The notes under the pieces were generated by a model. The model did not search any database. It was not told the DNA's origin and was given only the letters and a program-made list of their open reading frames with translations. 64,000 bases of DNA from Fen-671 sp963794745 (lineage in GTDB: Bacteria; Actinomycetota; Acidimicrobiia; Acidimicrobiales; Palsa-688): NCBI GenBank assembly GCA_963794745.1, contig CAWCEZ010000011.1:682001-746000 (forward strand). Reading direction: 5' to 3'. Shown piece by piece: positions 10,072 through 20,494 of this stretch (the first letter of the stretch is position 1; each line of letters starts with the position of its first letter). A program made the position numbers and the translations under genes.

Positions 10072-11088
10072 CTAGGTCGCGCCCCGAGCGGCTCGGTAAA
10101 CCTGGCGGGCGTGTTCGACCGACGACTTGCCCGGCCCACCGGAACTGGCAGGCTCGGGCCGGTAAGGTTCGCCCAATAAGGCCGCCAGGACAGCGCCTGA
10201 GCTGTGGCTTATTGCCTGGAGGTCGTAACCGCCTTCCAGAACCACGACGACCCGGCCGGCAGCGGGAGCAAAGCTCTTGGCTCGAGCCGCAAGGTCTGCG
10301 AAGTCCCCTGCGCTCAGCTCCAAATTGGCTAGAGGGTCAGAAGCGTGAGCGTCGAACCCCGACGAGATCAGCACCCAGCTCGGGCCGAAATCCTCAACCG
10401 CCGGGGCCACCATTTCGTCGAACGCGTACAGCAAAACGTCGCCCGTGGCGCCTGGGGGCAAGGGGATGTTCATGTTGAGCGCCGGCGCCTTTGTGCCTCC
10501 CGTTGCTCGGGCGCCACCCGTGCCCGGATAAAGGGGGGACTGATGGGTCGAGACGTAAAACAATCCCGGTTCGTCCCAAAAAATTGCCTCCGTACCGTTG
10601 CCGTGGTGAACGTCCCAATCGAGGACCAGCACCCTCTCGCCTCGGGCGAGGAGAGCCGCGGCAGCGACAGCGACATTGTTCAGTAGGCAAAACCCCATCG
10701 CCTGATCGGCCGTTGCATGGTGGCCGGGGGGCCGATGAGCCACAAAGGCAACGCCGTCTCGCGCAGAGCTGAGCGCGTCCACCGCCGCAAGGGCGCCTCC
10801 GGCCGCTCGCAGTGCGGTGCCCCACGAACCTGGGCTGGCGATGGTGTCGGCGTCGAGCGGACCGCCCCCTCCCGCGCAAAAGTCCTCGATCATCCGCAAG
10901 TAGTGGCGCGTATGAACGAGCTCGAGCTCCTCTTTGGTGGCCTCCCTGGGAGGAAGCCGGATGACTGCGTCCGTGAGGCCCGCCTCCACAATGCCCTCCA
11001 ACGCGGCGCCCACGCGCTCGGGCCGCTCCGGGTGGCTAGCCCCGGTGTGATGGTCGTCGAGATCGGGCGAAGCGGTCACGAAGAGCAT
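10072..11088 (-). CDS. histone deacetylase-family protein (AcuC-like)
   Basis: This 338-residue zinc-dependent deacetylase probably removes acyl groups from lysines or from small polyamines. The active-site motifs are intact: HRPPGHHA with tandem histidines, LDWDVHHGNGT with the Asp-x-His zinc ligands, and SSGFDAHASDPL with the second zinc-binding Asp, followed by LEGGYDL. Length and motif spacing fit class II/AcuC-type bacterial members. Its start faces the DosR-like box at 11140, but the box is better placed for the plus-strand gene. A GNAT/acyl-CoA synthetase gene elsewhere in the window could be the opposing acylation activity. Confidence 0.9.
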   Translation of the reverse strand: MLFVTASPDLDDHHTGASHPERPERVGAALEGIVEAGLTDAVIRLPPREATKEELELVHTRHYLRMIEDFCAGGGGPLDADTIASPGSWGTALRAAGGALAAVDALSSARDGVAFVAHRPPGHHATADQAMGFCLLNNVAVAAAALLARGERVLVLDWDVHHGNGTEAIFWDEPGLFYVSTHQSPLYPGTGGARATGGTKAPALNMNIPLPPGATGDVLLYAFDEMVAPAVEDFGPSWVLISSGFDAHASDPLANLELSAGDFADLAARAKSFAPAAGRVVVVLEGGYDLQAISHSSGAVLAALLGEPYRPEPASSGGPGKSSVEHARQVYRAARGAT

Positions 11089-11139
11089 CCAACGAGATTA
11101 CTTAGGCGCCGCGGGCCGTGACCTTCGGGGCCCGAACGC

Positions 11140-11153
11140 GGGACGTTAGGCCC
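11140..11153 (+). promoter_or_regulatory. DosR-like box (GGGAC GTTA GGCCC)
   Basis: This is one of the two best copies of the 14-bp element in the window. It ends 69 bases before the ATG of the membrane-protein gene at 11223. A GATACT hexamer that could serve as a -10 starts 25 bases after its last base. Confidence 0.6.
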
Positions 11154-11222
11154 TACGAACCTTTACCGCCCATGACTGATACTGAACAAAGGCCGAGAGG
11201 CCTAATACCGAAAGGAACCACA

Positions 11223-11909
11223 ATGCGCAGGAAATCATTTGACGCCCTTGTAAGCTTTGGCGGCCTCTTGATGGTCGTAGTGTTGCTCGCCGCGGGCGCT
11301 CTCCTCTTCTGGGGCTATAGCTACGCAAATAACTCGGTGAGCACCCAGCTCTCCGCTCAAAAGATCAGTTTCCCCACCAAGGCGGAGCTGGCTGGCGCGA
11401 AGAACCCCGCACCCGGAGGTTTCTCGGAGATCACCCCCGCCATGCTCCCCTTCCTCGACAAGTACGCCGGTCAGGAACTGACTACCGGTGCTCAGGCAGA
11501 GGCTTACGCTAACCACTTCATCGCCATCCACCTCCAGGAAATGACTGGCGGCCAGACCTACTCCCAGGTGAGCGCCGCTGCCATGGCAGCGCCTCCGGGC
11601 TCGGCTAAGGCGACAGCTCTCAACAACGAGGTGGCAACAGTGTTCAAGGGGACCACCCTTCGTAGCATGCTCCTGAACGCTTACGGCTGGTGGCAGATGG
11701 GCCAGATCGCCTTGATCAGCTCGGTCATCGCCTTCATCTTCGCTGGTATCACCCTGGTGCTGTCCGGCCTCGGCCTGTGGCACTTCCGCAAGGTCCCGGT
11801 CGACGAGGAAATCCCGAGGCTCGTCACCACCGGGTTCGCCCCCTCAACGCCTAATGGCAAAACCGATACCAAGGTGGGCGGCATAGCCCCTGTGGGAACA
11901 CTCACCTAG
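11223..11909 (+). CDS. two-helix membrane protein of unknown function
   Basis: This 228-residue protein has one membrane helix near residues 10-35 and another near residues 160-185. The roughly 125 residues between them are hydrophilic, and the C-terminus is a short tail. I chose the ATG at 11223 because GGAACC lies just upstream and because a DosR-like box at 11140-11153 would otherwise sit inside the coding region. I do not recognise the family. The box suggests it belongs to the hypoxia group and the central region is probably outside the membrane. It precedes the regulator gene by 188 bases. Confidence 0.75.
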   Translation: MRRKSFDALVSFGGLLMVVVLLAAGALLFWGYSYANNSVSTQLSAQKISFPTKAELAGAKNPAPGGFSEITPAMLPFLDKYAGQELTTGAQAEAYANHFIAIHLQEMTGGQTYSQVSAAAMAAPPGSAKATALNNEVATVFKGTTLRSMLLNAYGWWQMGQIALISSVIAFIFAGITLVLSGLGLWHFRKVPVDEEIPRLVTTGFAPSTPNGKTDTKVGGIAPVGTLT

Positions 11910-11931
11910 TGAGATCCCTCAGGCCAAGGCG

Positions 11932-11945
11932 GGCCATCTAGGCCC
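11932..11945 (+). promoter_or_regulatory. weak DosR-like box candidate (GGCCA TCTA GGCCC)
   Basis: The right half matches the element well and the left half only partly. It lies about 150 bases upstream of the DosR-like regulator start and could be an autoregulatory site, but could equally be chance in GC-rich DNA. Confidence 0.25.
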
Positions 11946-12097
11946 TCCTGCGCACAGGAACCCCGGTTTGGGAGGCAACCCCCGGACCGGGCCCCTGCGC
12001 TTTGCGGGGGCACTCCGCGAGCCCCCAGGTTTGCCAGAAATGCCCACCACAGCGGCGGCAACAGCCGAGGCGCTAACGTAAAGTTTTGGAGGCCATA

Positions 12098-12757
12098 GTG
12101 ACTATTCGTGTTTTCTTGCTGGACGACCACGAGATCGTGCGCCGAGGCTTGCGCGAGCTGTTCGAGGCCCAAGACGACCTCGAGGTGGTCGGCGAAGCTT
12201 CCAACGCTGACGAAGCGGTACTACGGGTGCCGCCGACTCGGCCCGACGTGGCCGTTCTTGACGTGCGCCTCCCGGGCTCGAGCGGTATCGAGGTCTGCCG
12301 CGAGCTGCGAGCCACGATGCCGGACCTGCGGTGCCTGATGCTGACCTCGTTCGCCGACGACGACGCTCTCTTCTCGGCCATCCTTGCGGGTGCCAGCGGA
12401 TATCTGCTCAAGCAGATCCGTGGCCCGGAGCTCGTCTCGGCGGTGCGCCAGGTCGCAGCGGGCCAGTCCCTGATAGACCCTGCCCTCACGGCAGGCGTCA
12501 TGGAACGCCTGCGCGGCAAGCAGGAGGATGAGCGGACCGCCAAGCTCTCCGCGCAGGAGCGCCGGATCCTCCATTTGATAGCTGAAGGTAAGACGAACCG
12601 CCAGATCGGCGCCGAGATGTTCCTCGCAGAAAAGACCGTGAAGAACTATGTCTCGAACCTGTTGGCGAAGATGGGTTTTTCCAGGCGCACCGAGGCCGCT
12701 GTCTACGCCGCTCGGGCCAACCCGGTCAAGCACGACGCCGAACGCGAAAACGGGTGA
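12098..12757 (+). CDS. dosR: DosR/DevR-like NarL-family response regulator
   Basis: The receiver domain (residues 1-120) has the acidic pair D9 D10, phospho-acceptor D55 in VAVLDVRLPG, the Thr/Ser in MLTSF and Lys in YLLKQIRG. The C-terminal LuxR-type helix-turn-helix reads FLAEKTVKNYVSNLLAKMG, nearly the same as the recognition segment I recall for Mycobacterium tuberculosis DosR, including the Lys and Asn that touch DNA there. Overall similarity to DosR appears high along the whole length. I chose the GTG at 12098 because GGAGG lies 6 bases upstream. No kinase gene is adjacent; two sensor kinases at 29040 and 45320 are the likely partners. hypC starts 5 bases after the stop. Confidence 0.9.
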   Translation: MTIRVFLLDDHEIVRRGLRELFEAQDDLEVVGEASNADEAVLRVPPTRPDVAVLDVRLPGSSGIEVCRELRATMPDLRCLMLTSFADDDALFSAILAGASGYLLKQIRGPELVSAVRQVAAGQSLIDPALTAGVMERLRGKQEDERTAKLSAQERRILHLIAEGKTNRQIGAEMFLAEKTVKNYVSNLLAKMGFSRRTEAAVYAARANPVKHDAERENG

Positions 12758-12762
12758 GATAA

Positions 12763-13038
12763 ATGTGCCTCGGGATCCCGGGCCAGTTGGTCGAGATGTC
12801 CGGCACTGACGAACATTTGGCCCGTGCCGATGTGTCCGGCGTGGTCCGCGTCATCAATATCGGGTTGCTGGAGGACGAGGCGCTCCAGCTGGGCGATTGG
12901 GTCTTGATCCACGTGGGTTTCGCCATCTCGAAAATCGACGAAGAAGAGGCAAACCTGACGCTCGCCTCCTTGCAGCTGATGGGCCAGGCGTATGACGACG
13001 AAATGGAAGCGTTGCGGTCGTCCGATGCGTTTCGTTGA
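12763..13038 (+). CDS. hypC: [NiFe]-hydrogenase maturation chaperone HypC
   Basis: HypC carries the Fe(CN)2CO unit with HypD and delivers it to the large-subunit precursor. The 91-residue protein begins MCLGIPGQL with the essential Cys2 and ends in the typical HVGFAISKIDEEEA region. The gene starts 5 bases after the DosR-like regulator and overlaps hypD by 14 bases, which indicates one transcript with both. A second HypC-like domain is fused to HypF downstream, so the operon encodes two HypC-type modules. Confidence 0.95.
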   Translation: MCLGIPGQLVEMSGTDEHLARADVSGVVRVINIGLLEDEALQLGDWVLIHVGFAISKIDEEEANLTLASLQLMGQAYDDEMEALRSSDAFR

Positions 13039-14164
13039 CGAATATCGCGACCCCGCTGCGGCCCGGGCAATGGTGGCGCGAATAACTTCGCTTGGCGGCG
13101 ATGACCATTTCAAGTTCATGGAAATATGCGGGGGCCACACCCACACGATCTACCGCCACGGGATCGAGCACATCCTGCCGCCGTCTATAGAGCTCGTGCA
13201 CGGCCCGGGTTGCCCGGTGTGCGTGATACCGATGGGCAGAGTGGACGATGCCATCTCGCTGGCCAAGGAGCCAGGCGTAATTTTCACCTCGTTTGGTGAC
13301 ATGATGAGGGTGCCCGGGAGCCAGGGGAACCTGCTGAAGGCCAAGGCCGAAGGGGCTGACGTCCGCTTTGTTTATTCGCCCCTGGACGCGCTGCGTATAG
13401 CTGTCGGCAACCCCGGGCGCCAAGTGGTCTTCTTTGCCGTCGGTTTCGAGACAACCGCTCCGTCCACGGCCGTTACCCTGCTCCAGGCCCGGGCACGAGG
13501 GATCAGCAACTTCCGGGTGTTCTCCAACCACGTGACGATCGTGCCGCCCCTCAAGGCGATCCTGGGGTCATCGGGCTTGCGCCTGGACGGGTTCCTCGGG
13601 CCTGGGCACGTTTCAACTGTCATCGGCCAGCGGCCTTATGGTTTTGTCGCCGAGCAGTACGGCAAGCCCCTCGTTACTGCCGGCTTCGAGCCACTGGACA
13701 TCCTGCAGGCGATCGCCATGCTCGTGGCACAGATCCGTGAGGGCCGCTGCGAGATCGAAAACCAGTATTCGCGCGTTGTGAAAGAGGAAGGCAACCCGAA
13801 GGCCCTGGCCGTGTTGGCCGAGGTGTTCGAGCTCCGCTCGGAGTTCGAGTGGCGGGGCCTCGGCTTCATTCCCGGGAGTGCCCTGAAGCTTCGCCCCGAG
13901 TTCGCCGAGTTCGATGCCGAGCTGCACTACCGGCTGCCCGGGATCCGTGTAGCCGACCCCAAGGCCTGCCAATGCGGTGAAGTGCTCAAAGGGGTCATCA
14001 AGCCGTGGGAATGCAAGGTTTTCGGGACCGCCTGTACCCCCGAGACGCCGATCGGGACCTGCATGGTCTCATCAGAAGGGGCTTGCGCGGCGTACTACAA
14101 CTTCGGCCGGATGCACCGTGAGGTTGCCGTGACGCTGGGACGGACGAGCCCGTCGCTGCTTTGA
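13025..14164 (+). CDS. hypD: hydrogenase maturation protein HypD
   Basis: HypD is the [4Fe-4S] scaffold on which the hydrogenase Fe(CN)2CO group is built. The 379-residue product contains EICGGHTH, GPGCPVCVIP, FAVGFETTAP and the cysteine-rich C-terminus with CQCGEVLKG, FGTACTPETPIGTC and SSEGACAAYY. The ATG at 13025 lies inside the end of hypC, so the two are probably coupled. All characteristic cysteines are present and the length is normal. Confidence 0.95.
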   Translation: MRFVDEYRDPAAARAMVARITSLGGDDHFKFMEICGGHTHTIYRHGIEHILPPSIELVHGPGCPVCVIPMGRVDDAISLAKEPGVIFTSFGDMMRVPGSQGNLLKAKAEGADVRFVYSPLDALRIAVGNPGRQVVFFAVGFETTAPSTAVTLLQARARGISNFRVFSNHVTIVPPLKAILGSSGLRLDGFLGPGHVSTVIGQRPYGFVAEQYGKPLVTAGFEPLDILQAIAMLVAQIREGRCEIENQYSRVVKEEGNPKALAVLAEVFELRSEFEWRGLGFIPGSALKLRPEFAEFDAELHYRLPGIRVADPKACQCGEVLKGVIKPWECKVFGTACTPETPIGTCMVSSEGACAAYYNFGRMHREVAVTLGRTSPSLL

Positions 14165-14169
14165 CCGGG

Positions 14170-16713
14170 ATGTCAACCGCGAACGCCGCCGTCCGCCACC
14201 GCATCCGGGTGACAGGCGTGGTGCAAGGCGTCGGCTTTCGCCCCTTCGTCCACCGCCTCGCTAGCGACCTCGCCCTGGGCGGCTACGTGGGCAACGACGC
14301 GGGAGGGGTCTTTGTCGAAGTCGAAGGCCAGCCATTGGACGTGGCCTGTTTCGAGCGACGCCTGTTGGAAGAGGCCCCGCCGATGGCGCGCGTTGCCAGC
14401 ATGGAGCCCAGCGAAGTGGGCACGACCGGCGAGCGCCAGTTCCGGATCGTCGAGAGCGAGCAGGGCGGCGCGAGGACCTTCATCTCGCCCGACGTTGCGG
14501 TGTGTGAAGACTGTCTGGGCGAGCTGTCCGACCCGACGGACCGTCGCTACCGTTACCCGTTCATCAATTGCACTAACTGCGGGCCTCGTTTCAGCATTAC
14601 CGTCCGCCTCCCCTACGACCGGCCCAATACGACCATGAGCGGGTTCACCATGTGCCGAGCGTGCGACGCCGAGTACACCGACCCTGCCAACCGCCGCTTC
14701 CACGCGCAGCCGGTGGCCTGTCCTGCCTGCGGCCCCCGGGTCACGTTCTCAACTGTGACCGGCGCGCCAGGCAGGGCCGTAACCGAGGGCACCGACGCCG
14801 CCATCGCTGCCACCCAGGCCGCCCTGGCCGCCGGTCAGGTCGTGGCGGTCAAGGGCCTGGGCGGCTACCACCTCGCGTGCGACGCCACGTCGGCGACAGC
14901 CGTAGCTACCCTGCGCGCCCGCAAAGCGCGCCCCGACAAGCCACTGGCGGTGATGGTGCGCGACTTGGCCGCAGCCAATGTCCTGGCGGACATCGGTCCT
15001 TTCGAAGCTGCCATCCTGACCAGCCCGGCGCGCCCAATCGTGCTCCTGCCCAAGCGCGCCGGCAGCCGGTTGACAGAACTGGTGGCACCCGGCAACCCCT
15101 ACCTGGGGCTCCTCCTGCCCTACACGCCGCTGCACCATCTGCTCTTCCGTGCCGTGCCCGGCTCGGGCGCCACGGTCCCTTACGCGTTGGTAATGACCAG
15201 CGGCAACTTGGCCGACGAGCCCATCTGCTACGACGACGATGATGCCCGGGACCGCCTCGGCCACCTCGTCGACGCCTGGTTGGCCCACGACCGGCCCATC
15301 CACGTTCCCTGTGACGACTCCGTGGTCCGGGTTGAGTCCGGTGCAGAACTTCCGCTGCGGCGCTCCCGGGGGTACGCGCCGTTACCGCTGCGATTGCCCT
15401 TCGTCGCCGTTCCCTTGTTGGCCGCCGGCGGCGAGCTGAAGAACACCTTCTGCCTCGCCTCGGGCCGGGATGCCTGGATGAGCCAGCACATCGGCGACAT
15501 GGGGGCCTTGCCCACTCTCACAGCCTTCAAGAGATCGGTGCGCCAGTTCGCTGAGATGTACCGGGTCAGCCCCCAGGTGGTGGCGGCTGACGCCCACCCG
15601 GGCTACCAGACCCGTCGCTGGGCCGAGGACGAAACCGACTGCCCGGTCGACCTCGTCCAACACCACCACGCCCACGTAGCGGCTGTGATGGCCGAGCACG
15701 GCGTGGCGCTCGGGGAGCGTGTCATCGGCTTTGCCTTCGACGGCACCGGTTACGGGAGCGACGGTGCCATCTGGGGCGGCGAAGTGCTTGTCGCCGGGTA
15801 CGACGGTTTCGAAAGGGCTGCCCACCTGCGCTACGTACCTCTGCCGGGCGGCGACACCACCATCCGCAAGCCTTATCGCGCTGCCCTGGCCCACCTGTGG
15901 GCTGCCGGCATCGACTGGAGCGCGGATCTCCTCCCGGTGCTTGCCAGCAGCCCCACCGAGCTGGCCGTGCTCCGCCGTCAGCTTGAACGCGGCATCCAGT
16001 GCGTGCCCACGTCGAGCATGGGCCGCTTGTTCGATGCGGTGAGCTCACTGCTGGGGCCCGCCAAACGGTCTCATACGAGGCGCAGGCTGCTATTGAGCTC
16101 GAGAGCGTGGCCGCTGCGCACATGAACGGGCCAATGCCCCGACTACCACTTCCAAGTCACTGGCGACGAGATCGACCCCGGGCCGCTGCTACGGGCGATC
16201 GTGGACGACATACGCCGTGGGTACGCGCCGGGACCGGTGGCTGCGGGGTTCCACGCCGCTGTGGCCTCGCTCATCGCAGAGACGGCAGAGCGGCTCGGCC
16301 GAAGCAGCGGGATCGAGCGGGTGGCTTTGAGCGGTGGCGTGTTCCAGAACGTCCTGCTCGTCCGCTTGGCCCGCGCTCGGCTCGAGCGGCTCGGGATGGA
16401 GGTCCTGACGCACCGATTGGTCCCTCCGAACGACGGGGGCTTGGCACTCGGGCAAGCGGTCATTACCGCGTCTCGCCACCAGGCCCCGGCTAACGCCGAG
16501 GCCTCAAGCTCGTGCGCCGAGGACGTCTGCGTGACGTGCTCAGATGAGGGTCTCGTGGCGGAGGTCAAAGCCGTTCACAACGGCGGGCTGGCCGAGGTGT
16601 TGATCGGTGGCCGGGCTCAGACGATAGACACCAGCCTGGTCGACGCTGTACCCGGCGACCTCGTGTTGGTCCACGCCGGCGTGGCTATCACCAACCTGGG
16701 CGGCGCCTCGTGA
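14170..16713 (+). CDS. hypF: HypF carbamoyltransferase fused to a HypC-like domain (two compensating frameshifts)
   Basis: HypF makes the thiocarbamate precursor of the cyanide ligands. Domains in order: acylphosphatase-like (GVVQGVGFRPFVHRLA), two zinc fingers (CEDCLGEL with CTNCGPR; CRACDAEY with CPACGPR), YrdC-like and Kae1-like with HHHAHVAAVMAEHG. The frame slips near 16050-16057 and returns near 16137-16140; between them another frame reads the expected RQTVSYEAQAAIELE, so this looks like two homopolymer errors. After the HypF end (PPNDGGLALGQAVI) the same frame continues about 65 residues into CVTCSDEGLVAEVKAV and PGDLVLVHAGVAI, a HypC/HupF-like chaperone module. The fusion is not caused by the frameshifts. 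Confidence 0.88.
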
Positions 16714-17813
16714 GCGGGACCGCAGACGAAGCCACTGCGCGAGGGCCGAAGCGGTCGTCTTCGACCGTATAGAGGCCTTCAGGCGTCGCCGGCCACGCTT
16801 GTCGGGCTCCGTCGTCACCCTGGCGCACGGCGCCGGCGGCAAGGCCTCAGCGGCCTTGATCGATGCCATATTCCTGGCTGCCTTTGCCCCTGGCTCGGGC
16901 AGTCTTCAGACCGACGCTGCCGTCGTCTCCCTGCCATCGGGTGAAAGATTGGCGTTCAGCACCGACTCGTTCGTGGTCAAGCCGCTTCGGTTCCCCGGCG
17001 GCTCGGTCGGCCACCTGGCGGTCCACGGGACTGTGAACGACCTAGCAATGATGGGGGCACGACCTCTTGCACTGTCGGCCGCGTTCGTGCTCGAAGAGGG
17101 CTTCCCGATCGAGGACCTGCGCCTGGTTGTTGCCGACATGGCCGAAGCGGCTGCGTCTGCGGGCGTCCCCATCGTGACGGGCGATACGAAAGTTGTCGAC
17201 CACGGGGCAGCTGACGGCATGTACATTTCGACTTCAGGCATTGGCCTCATCCCCGAGGGCCGGGCGTTGTCGGCCGAACTGGTCAGAGAAGGCGATGTGG
17301 TCATCCTTTCGGGCACCATGGCCGACCACGGCATGGCGGTCATGCTGGCCCGCGGGGACCTCATGCTCGAGGCGGACATCGTCTCGGACACAGCCCCGCT
17401 CCATGACCTGATGGAGCAGTTATTGGGGGCTGCCCCCTCAACCCGCTGGCTTCGTGACGCGACACGGGGCGGCGTAGGTACCGTCTGCAACGAGCTGGCC
17501 AAGGACTGCAACCTGACCGTCGTCCTCGACGAGACGGCACTGCCGGTCCGCCCGGCGGTGGGAGCGGCGTGCGAGCTGCTCGGCATAGACCCGTTGTACG
17601 TAGCCAATGAGGGCAAGTTCGTGGCCGTAGTGGCGCCCGACGAAGCTGGCGCCGCGCTCAGCGCGCTTCGCGGCCATAACCTGGGCGCCGACGCCGTCCG
17701 GATCGGCGAGATCCGGGCTGACCCGCCGGGGATCGTGGTCCTTCGCACCCAGCTCGGTGGGACGCGGATAGTCGACACGCTCGTAGGGGACCCGCTACCT
17801 CGGATTCTGCTGA
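16711..17813 (+). CDS. hypE: hydrogenase maturation protein HypE (apparent frameshifts at both ends)
   Basis: HypE dehydrates its C-terminal thiocarboxamide to thiocyanate, the source of the CN ligands. The uninterrupted frame starts at 16799 with LAHGAGGKAS and covers the PurM/ThiL-like fold (STDSFVVKPL, GDTKVV, RDATRGGVG). Removing one T from the TT at about 17804-17805 restores the essential C-terminal PRIC followed by TGA at 17811; as written the frame runs on and collides with clpC. Upstream, a GTG at 16711 overlapping the hypF stop leads, after one slip near 16745-16750, into an EAFRRRRPRL segment in frame with the body, a plausible true N-terminus. Confidence 0.88.
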
Positions 17814-17837
17814 ACCCGAGGCCGTCGCGAACCGCCC

Positions 17838-20329
17838 CTAAGCGTTCTGCGCGCCGACCAGCTCTACCGCAGGCACCTGGTAGTGCTCCATAACCCTGAA
17901 GGTTATTTTCCCGTCCTCGGCATCGACGATGACCGTGGCGCCGGCCGCGAACTCCTTCGAGAGCAACCTTTCCGACAGAGGGCTCTCCACCAGTCGTTGG
18001 AGGGCGCGCCGCAGGGGCCGAGCACCCAGGAGCGGGTCATAACCTTCCTCAACGACAAGGTACTTGGCCGCCTTGGTGAGCTCGATCCCGAGGCCTTGCG
18101 CCTCAAGCTGGGCCCGGAGCCGCTCCACCATCAGGTCGATGATCTCGCTCACCTCGTCCTTGGAAAGCTCGTGGAACACGATCACATCGTCGACACGGTT
18201 CAGGAACTCGGCCGGGAAGTGTTGCTTCAAGGCGTCATTTACCTTGGTCGTCACCTTCTCGTGGGTGAGGCCCTGGTCGGCCGTGGCGAACCCGATGGAA
18301 GACTTGCGCAGCTCGGCCGTGCCGAGGTTGGAGGTCATGATGATCACGGTGTTCTTGAAGTCGACCGTGCGGCCTTGAGCATCGGTCAGGCGGCCGTCCT
18401 CGAGGATTTGGAGCAGGGCGTTGAAGACGTCGGGGTGCGCCTTTTCGATCTCGTCGAACAGGACGACGGAGAAGGGCTTGCGCCTGACCGCCTCGGTCAG
18501 CTGGCCACCCTCTTCGTAGCCGACATAGCCGGGAGGGGACCCGACGAGGCGGCTCACTGTGTGCTTCTCCATGTACTCGGACATGTCCAACTGGACCAAG
18601 GAGCTCTCGTCGCCGAAGAGGAACTCGGCCAGGGCCTTGGCGGTCTCGGTCTTGCCGACCCCGGAGGGCCCGAGGAAGATGAACGAACCACTGGGACGCT
18701 TGGGGTCCTTCAACCCTGCCCTGGTACGCCTGATTGCCTGGGACACGGCCTTCAAGGCATCGTCTTGGCCGATGATGCGCCTGTGCAGCTCCTCTTCCAT
18801 GCGGAGCAGCTTGGAGGTCTCTTCTTCGGTCAGCTTGTACACGGGGATGCCGGTCCAGTTGGCCAGGACTTCGGCGATCACCTCTTCGTCGACGACGTCC
18901 GAGAGCTCTATGCCCTGGGCCTGCCACTGTTGCTCCTCGACCGCTTGCCGCTGGAGGAGCTCGTTTTCCCTTTCTCCGAAACGCTTGGACCGTGCAACAT
19001 CCCCCCTCGCCATCGCGAGCTCTTTGCCCTTCCTCGCTTCGACGATCTCTGCCTCGATAGCCGCATAACCTGGAGGGACCGTCATGCGCTGGACGCGCAT
19101 GCGGCCCCCGCTTCGTCAATGAGGTCGATCGCTTTGTCTGGCAGGTAACGATCGGGAATGTAGCGTTCAGAAAGCGTTGCTGCGGCCACTATGGCCTGGT
19201 CGGTGATGGTGACGCCGTGGTAAGCCTCGTAGCGCTCCCGCAGGCCTTTCAGGATCTCGACCGTGTCGGCGACCGAGGGCTCCTCCACCTTGACCGGTTG
19301 GAACCGACGAGCGAGGGCACCGTCTTTTTCCACGTGCTTACGGTACTCATCAAGCGTTGTGGCCCCGATCGCCTGGAGCTCACCGCGGGCCAGCAGCGGC
19401 TTCAAGATGGAAGCCGCGTCGATACCCCCCTCCGCCGCTCCCGTCCCTACCAGGGTATGCATTTCATCGATAAACAAAATAATGTCGCCCCGGGCACGTA
19501 CTTCATTGAGGACCTTCTTTAGGCGCGCTTCGAAATCTCCGCGGAAGCGCGAGCCGGCAACCAAAGCCCCGAGGTCGAGGCTGTAAAGGTTCTTGCCTAC
19601 CAACGTCTCGGGAACAATGCCCGAGACGATCCGCTGGGCGAGGCCTTCGACGACCGCCGTCTTGCCGACGCCTGGCTCTCCGATGAGGACGGGGTTGCAC
19701 TTCGAACGCCGAGAGAGCACCTGCATAACCCGCTCGATCTCTGCGTCCCGGCCGATCACAGGGTCTAGTTTGCGCTCCCTGGCCAACCGGGTGAGGTTGC
19801 ACCCGAACTGGTCAAGCAACGAGCTTCCGCCAGGCAGCTCGCGGTCACCGCGGGAACTGCTCGCCGAGACCTCCGCCAGACCGATTGCGCGCGTGCCAGA
19901 CACTAAGTCGGTCACCTGAGCGCGCAAGACCTTTAGGTCAACCCCTAACCTGATAAGGGCCCGGACGCCGAGGCCGTGCCCTTCTCGCAGCAGGCCCGCC
20001 AGGATGTGCTCGGTACCAACGTGGTCCTTGCCGAAGCCGATGGCCTCCCGCATGGCGAGCTCGAGCACCTTCTTGGCCCGAGGAGTGAAAGGCAGCGGGC
20101 CCGCGGACGTGGCCTCATTTGGCCCGGCCGTTTCCTCGACCTTTTGGCGCACAGACTCAAAACTGACCCCGTCCGAGCCGAGCAACCTGGCGGCCGCTCC
20201 CTCGCTTTCCTCGAGCAAGCCCAGGAGGATGTGCTCGGTCCCAACGTGGTCGTGGCCCAACAGGAGCGCCTGTTCCTGGGCGGCCACCATCGCCTGTTGT
20301 GCGTGGTCGGTATAACGCTCGGACATCAT
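17838..20329 (-). CDS. clpC: ClpC-type AAA+ unfoldase (one apparent frameshift)
   Basis: ClpC unfolds proteins for the ClpP protease. Joined, the two pieces give about 830 residues, the family length. The N-terminal part has two Clp-N repeats (GHDHVGTEHILLGLLEE; GKDHVGTEHILAGLLRE) and the first Walker A GEPGVGKTAVVEG; the C-terminal part has the middle coiled-coil region and the second Walker A GPSGVGKTETAK. At about 19092-19100 one extra G in a G run interrupts the expected EAGRMRVQRM. The gene is convergent with hypE and divergent from the ferredoxin gene, with 240 bases between starts. Confidence 0.92.
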
Positions 20330-20494
20330 TAGCCATCTTCGGCGACATTTCGACCGGCGTGACAGGGGACAACGTCACACGGTGGCGGGCGGAAGGCCCG
20401 TCGCACGCCGTCTCTTGCTCCCTGGTGATTGGCAATTGCTCTCCGGCCGACCGGGGAGCAGCCTCCGCCAGATGAGCCCATCGGCCCCCCGTAG

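Noticed and set aside
16076..16200. Premature stop making hypF a pseudogene
   Set aside because: The intervening frame encodes the expected conserved HypF segment and the two slips cancel, which fits sequence error better than decay.
17883..19148. 421-codon plus-strand open frame opposite clpC
   Set aside because: Antisense shadow of ClpC with Leu/Gly/Asp-rich composition and no family motif.
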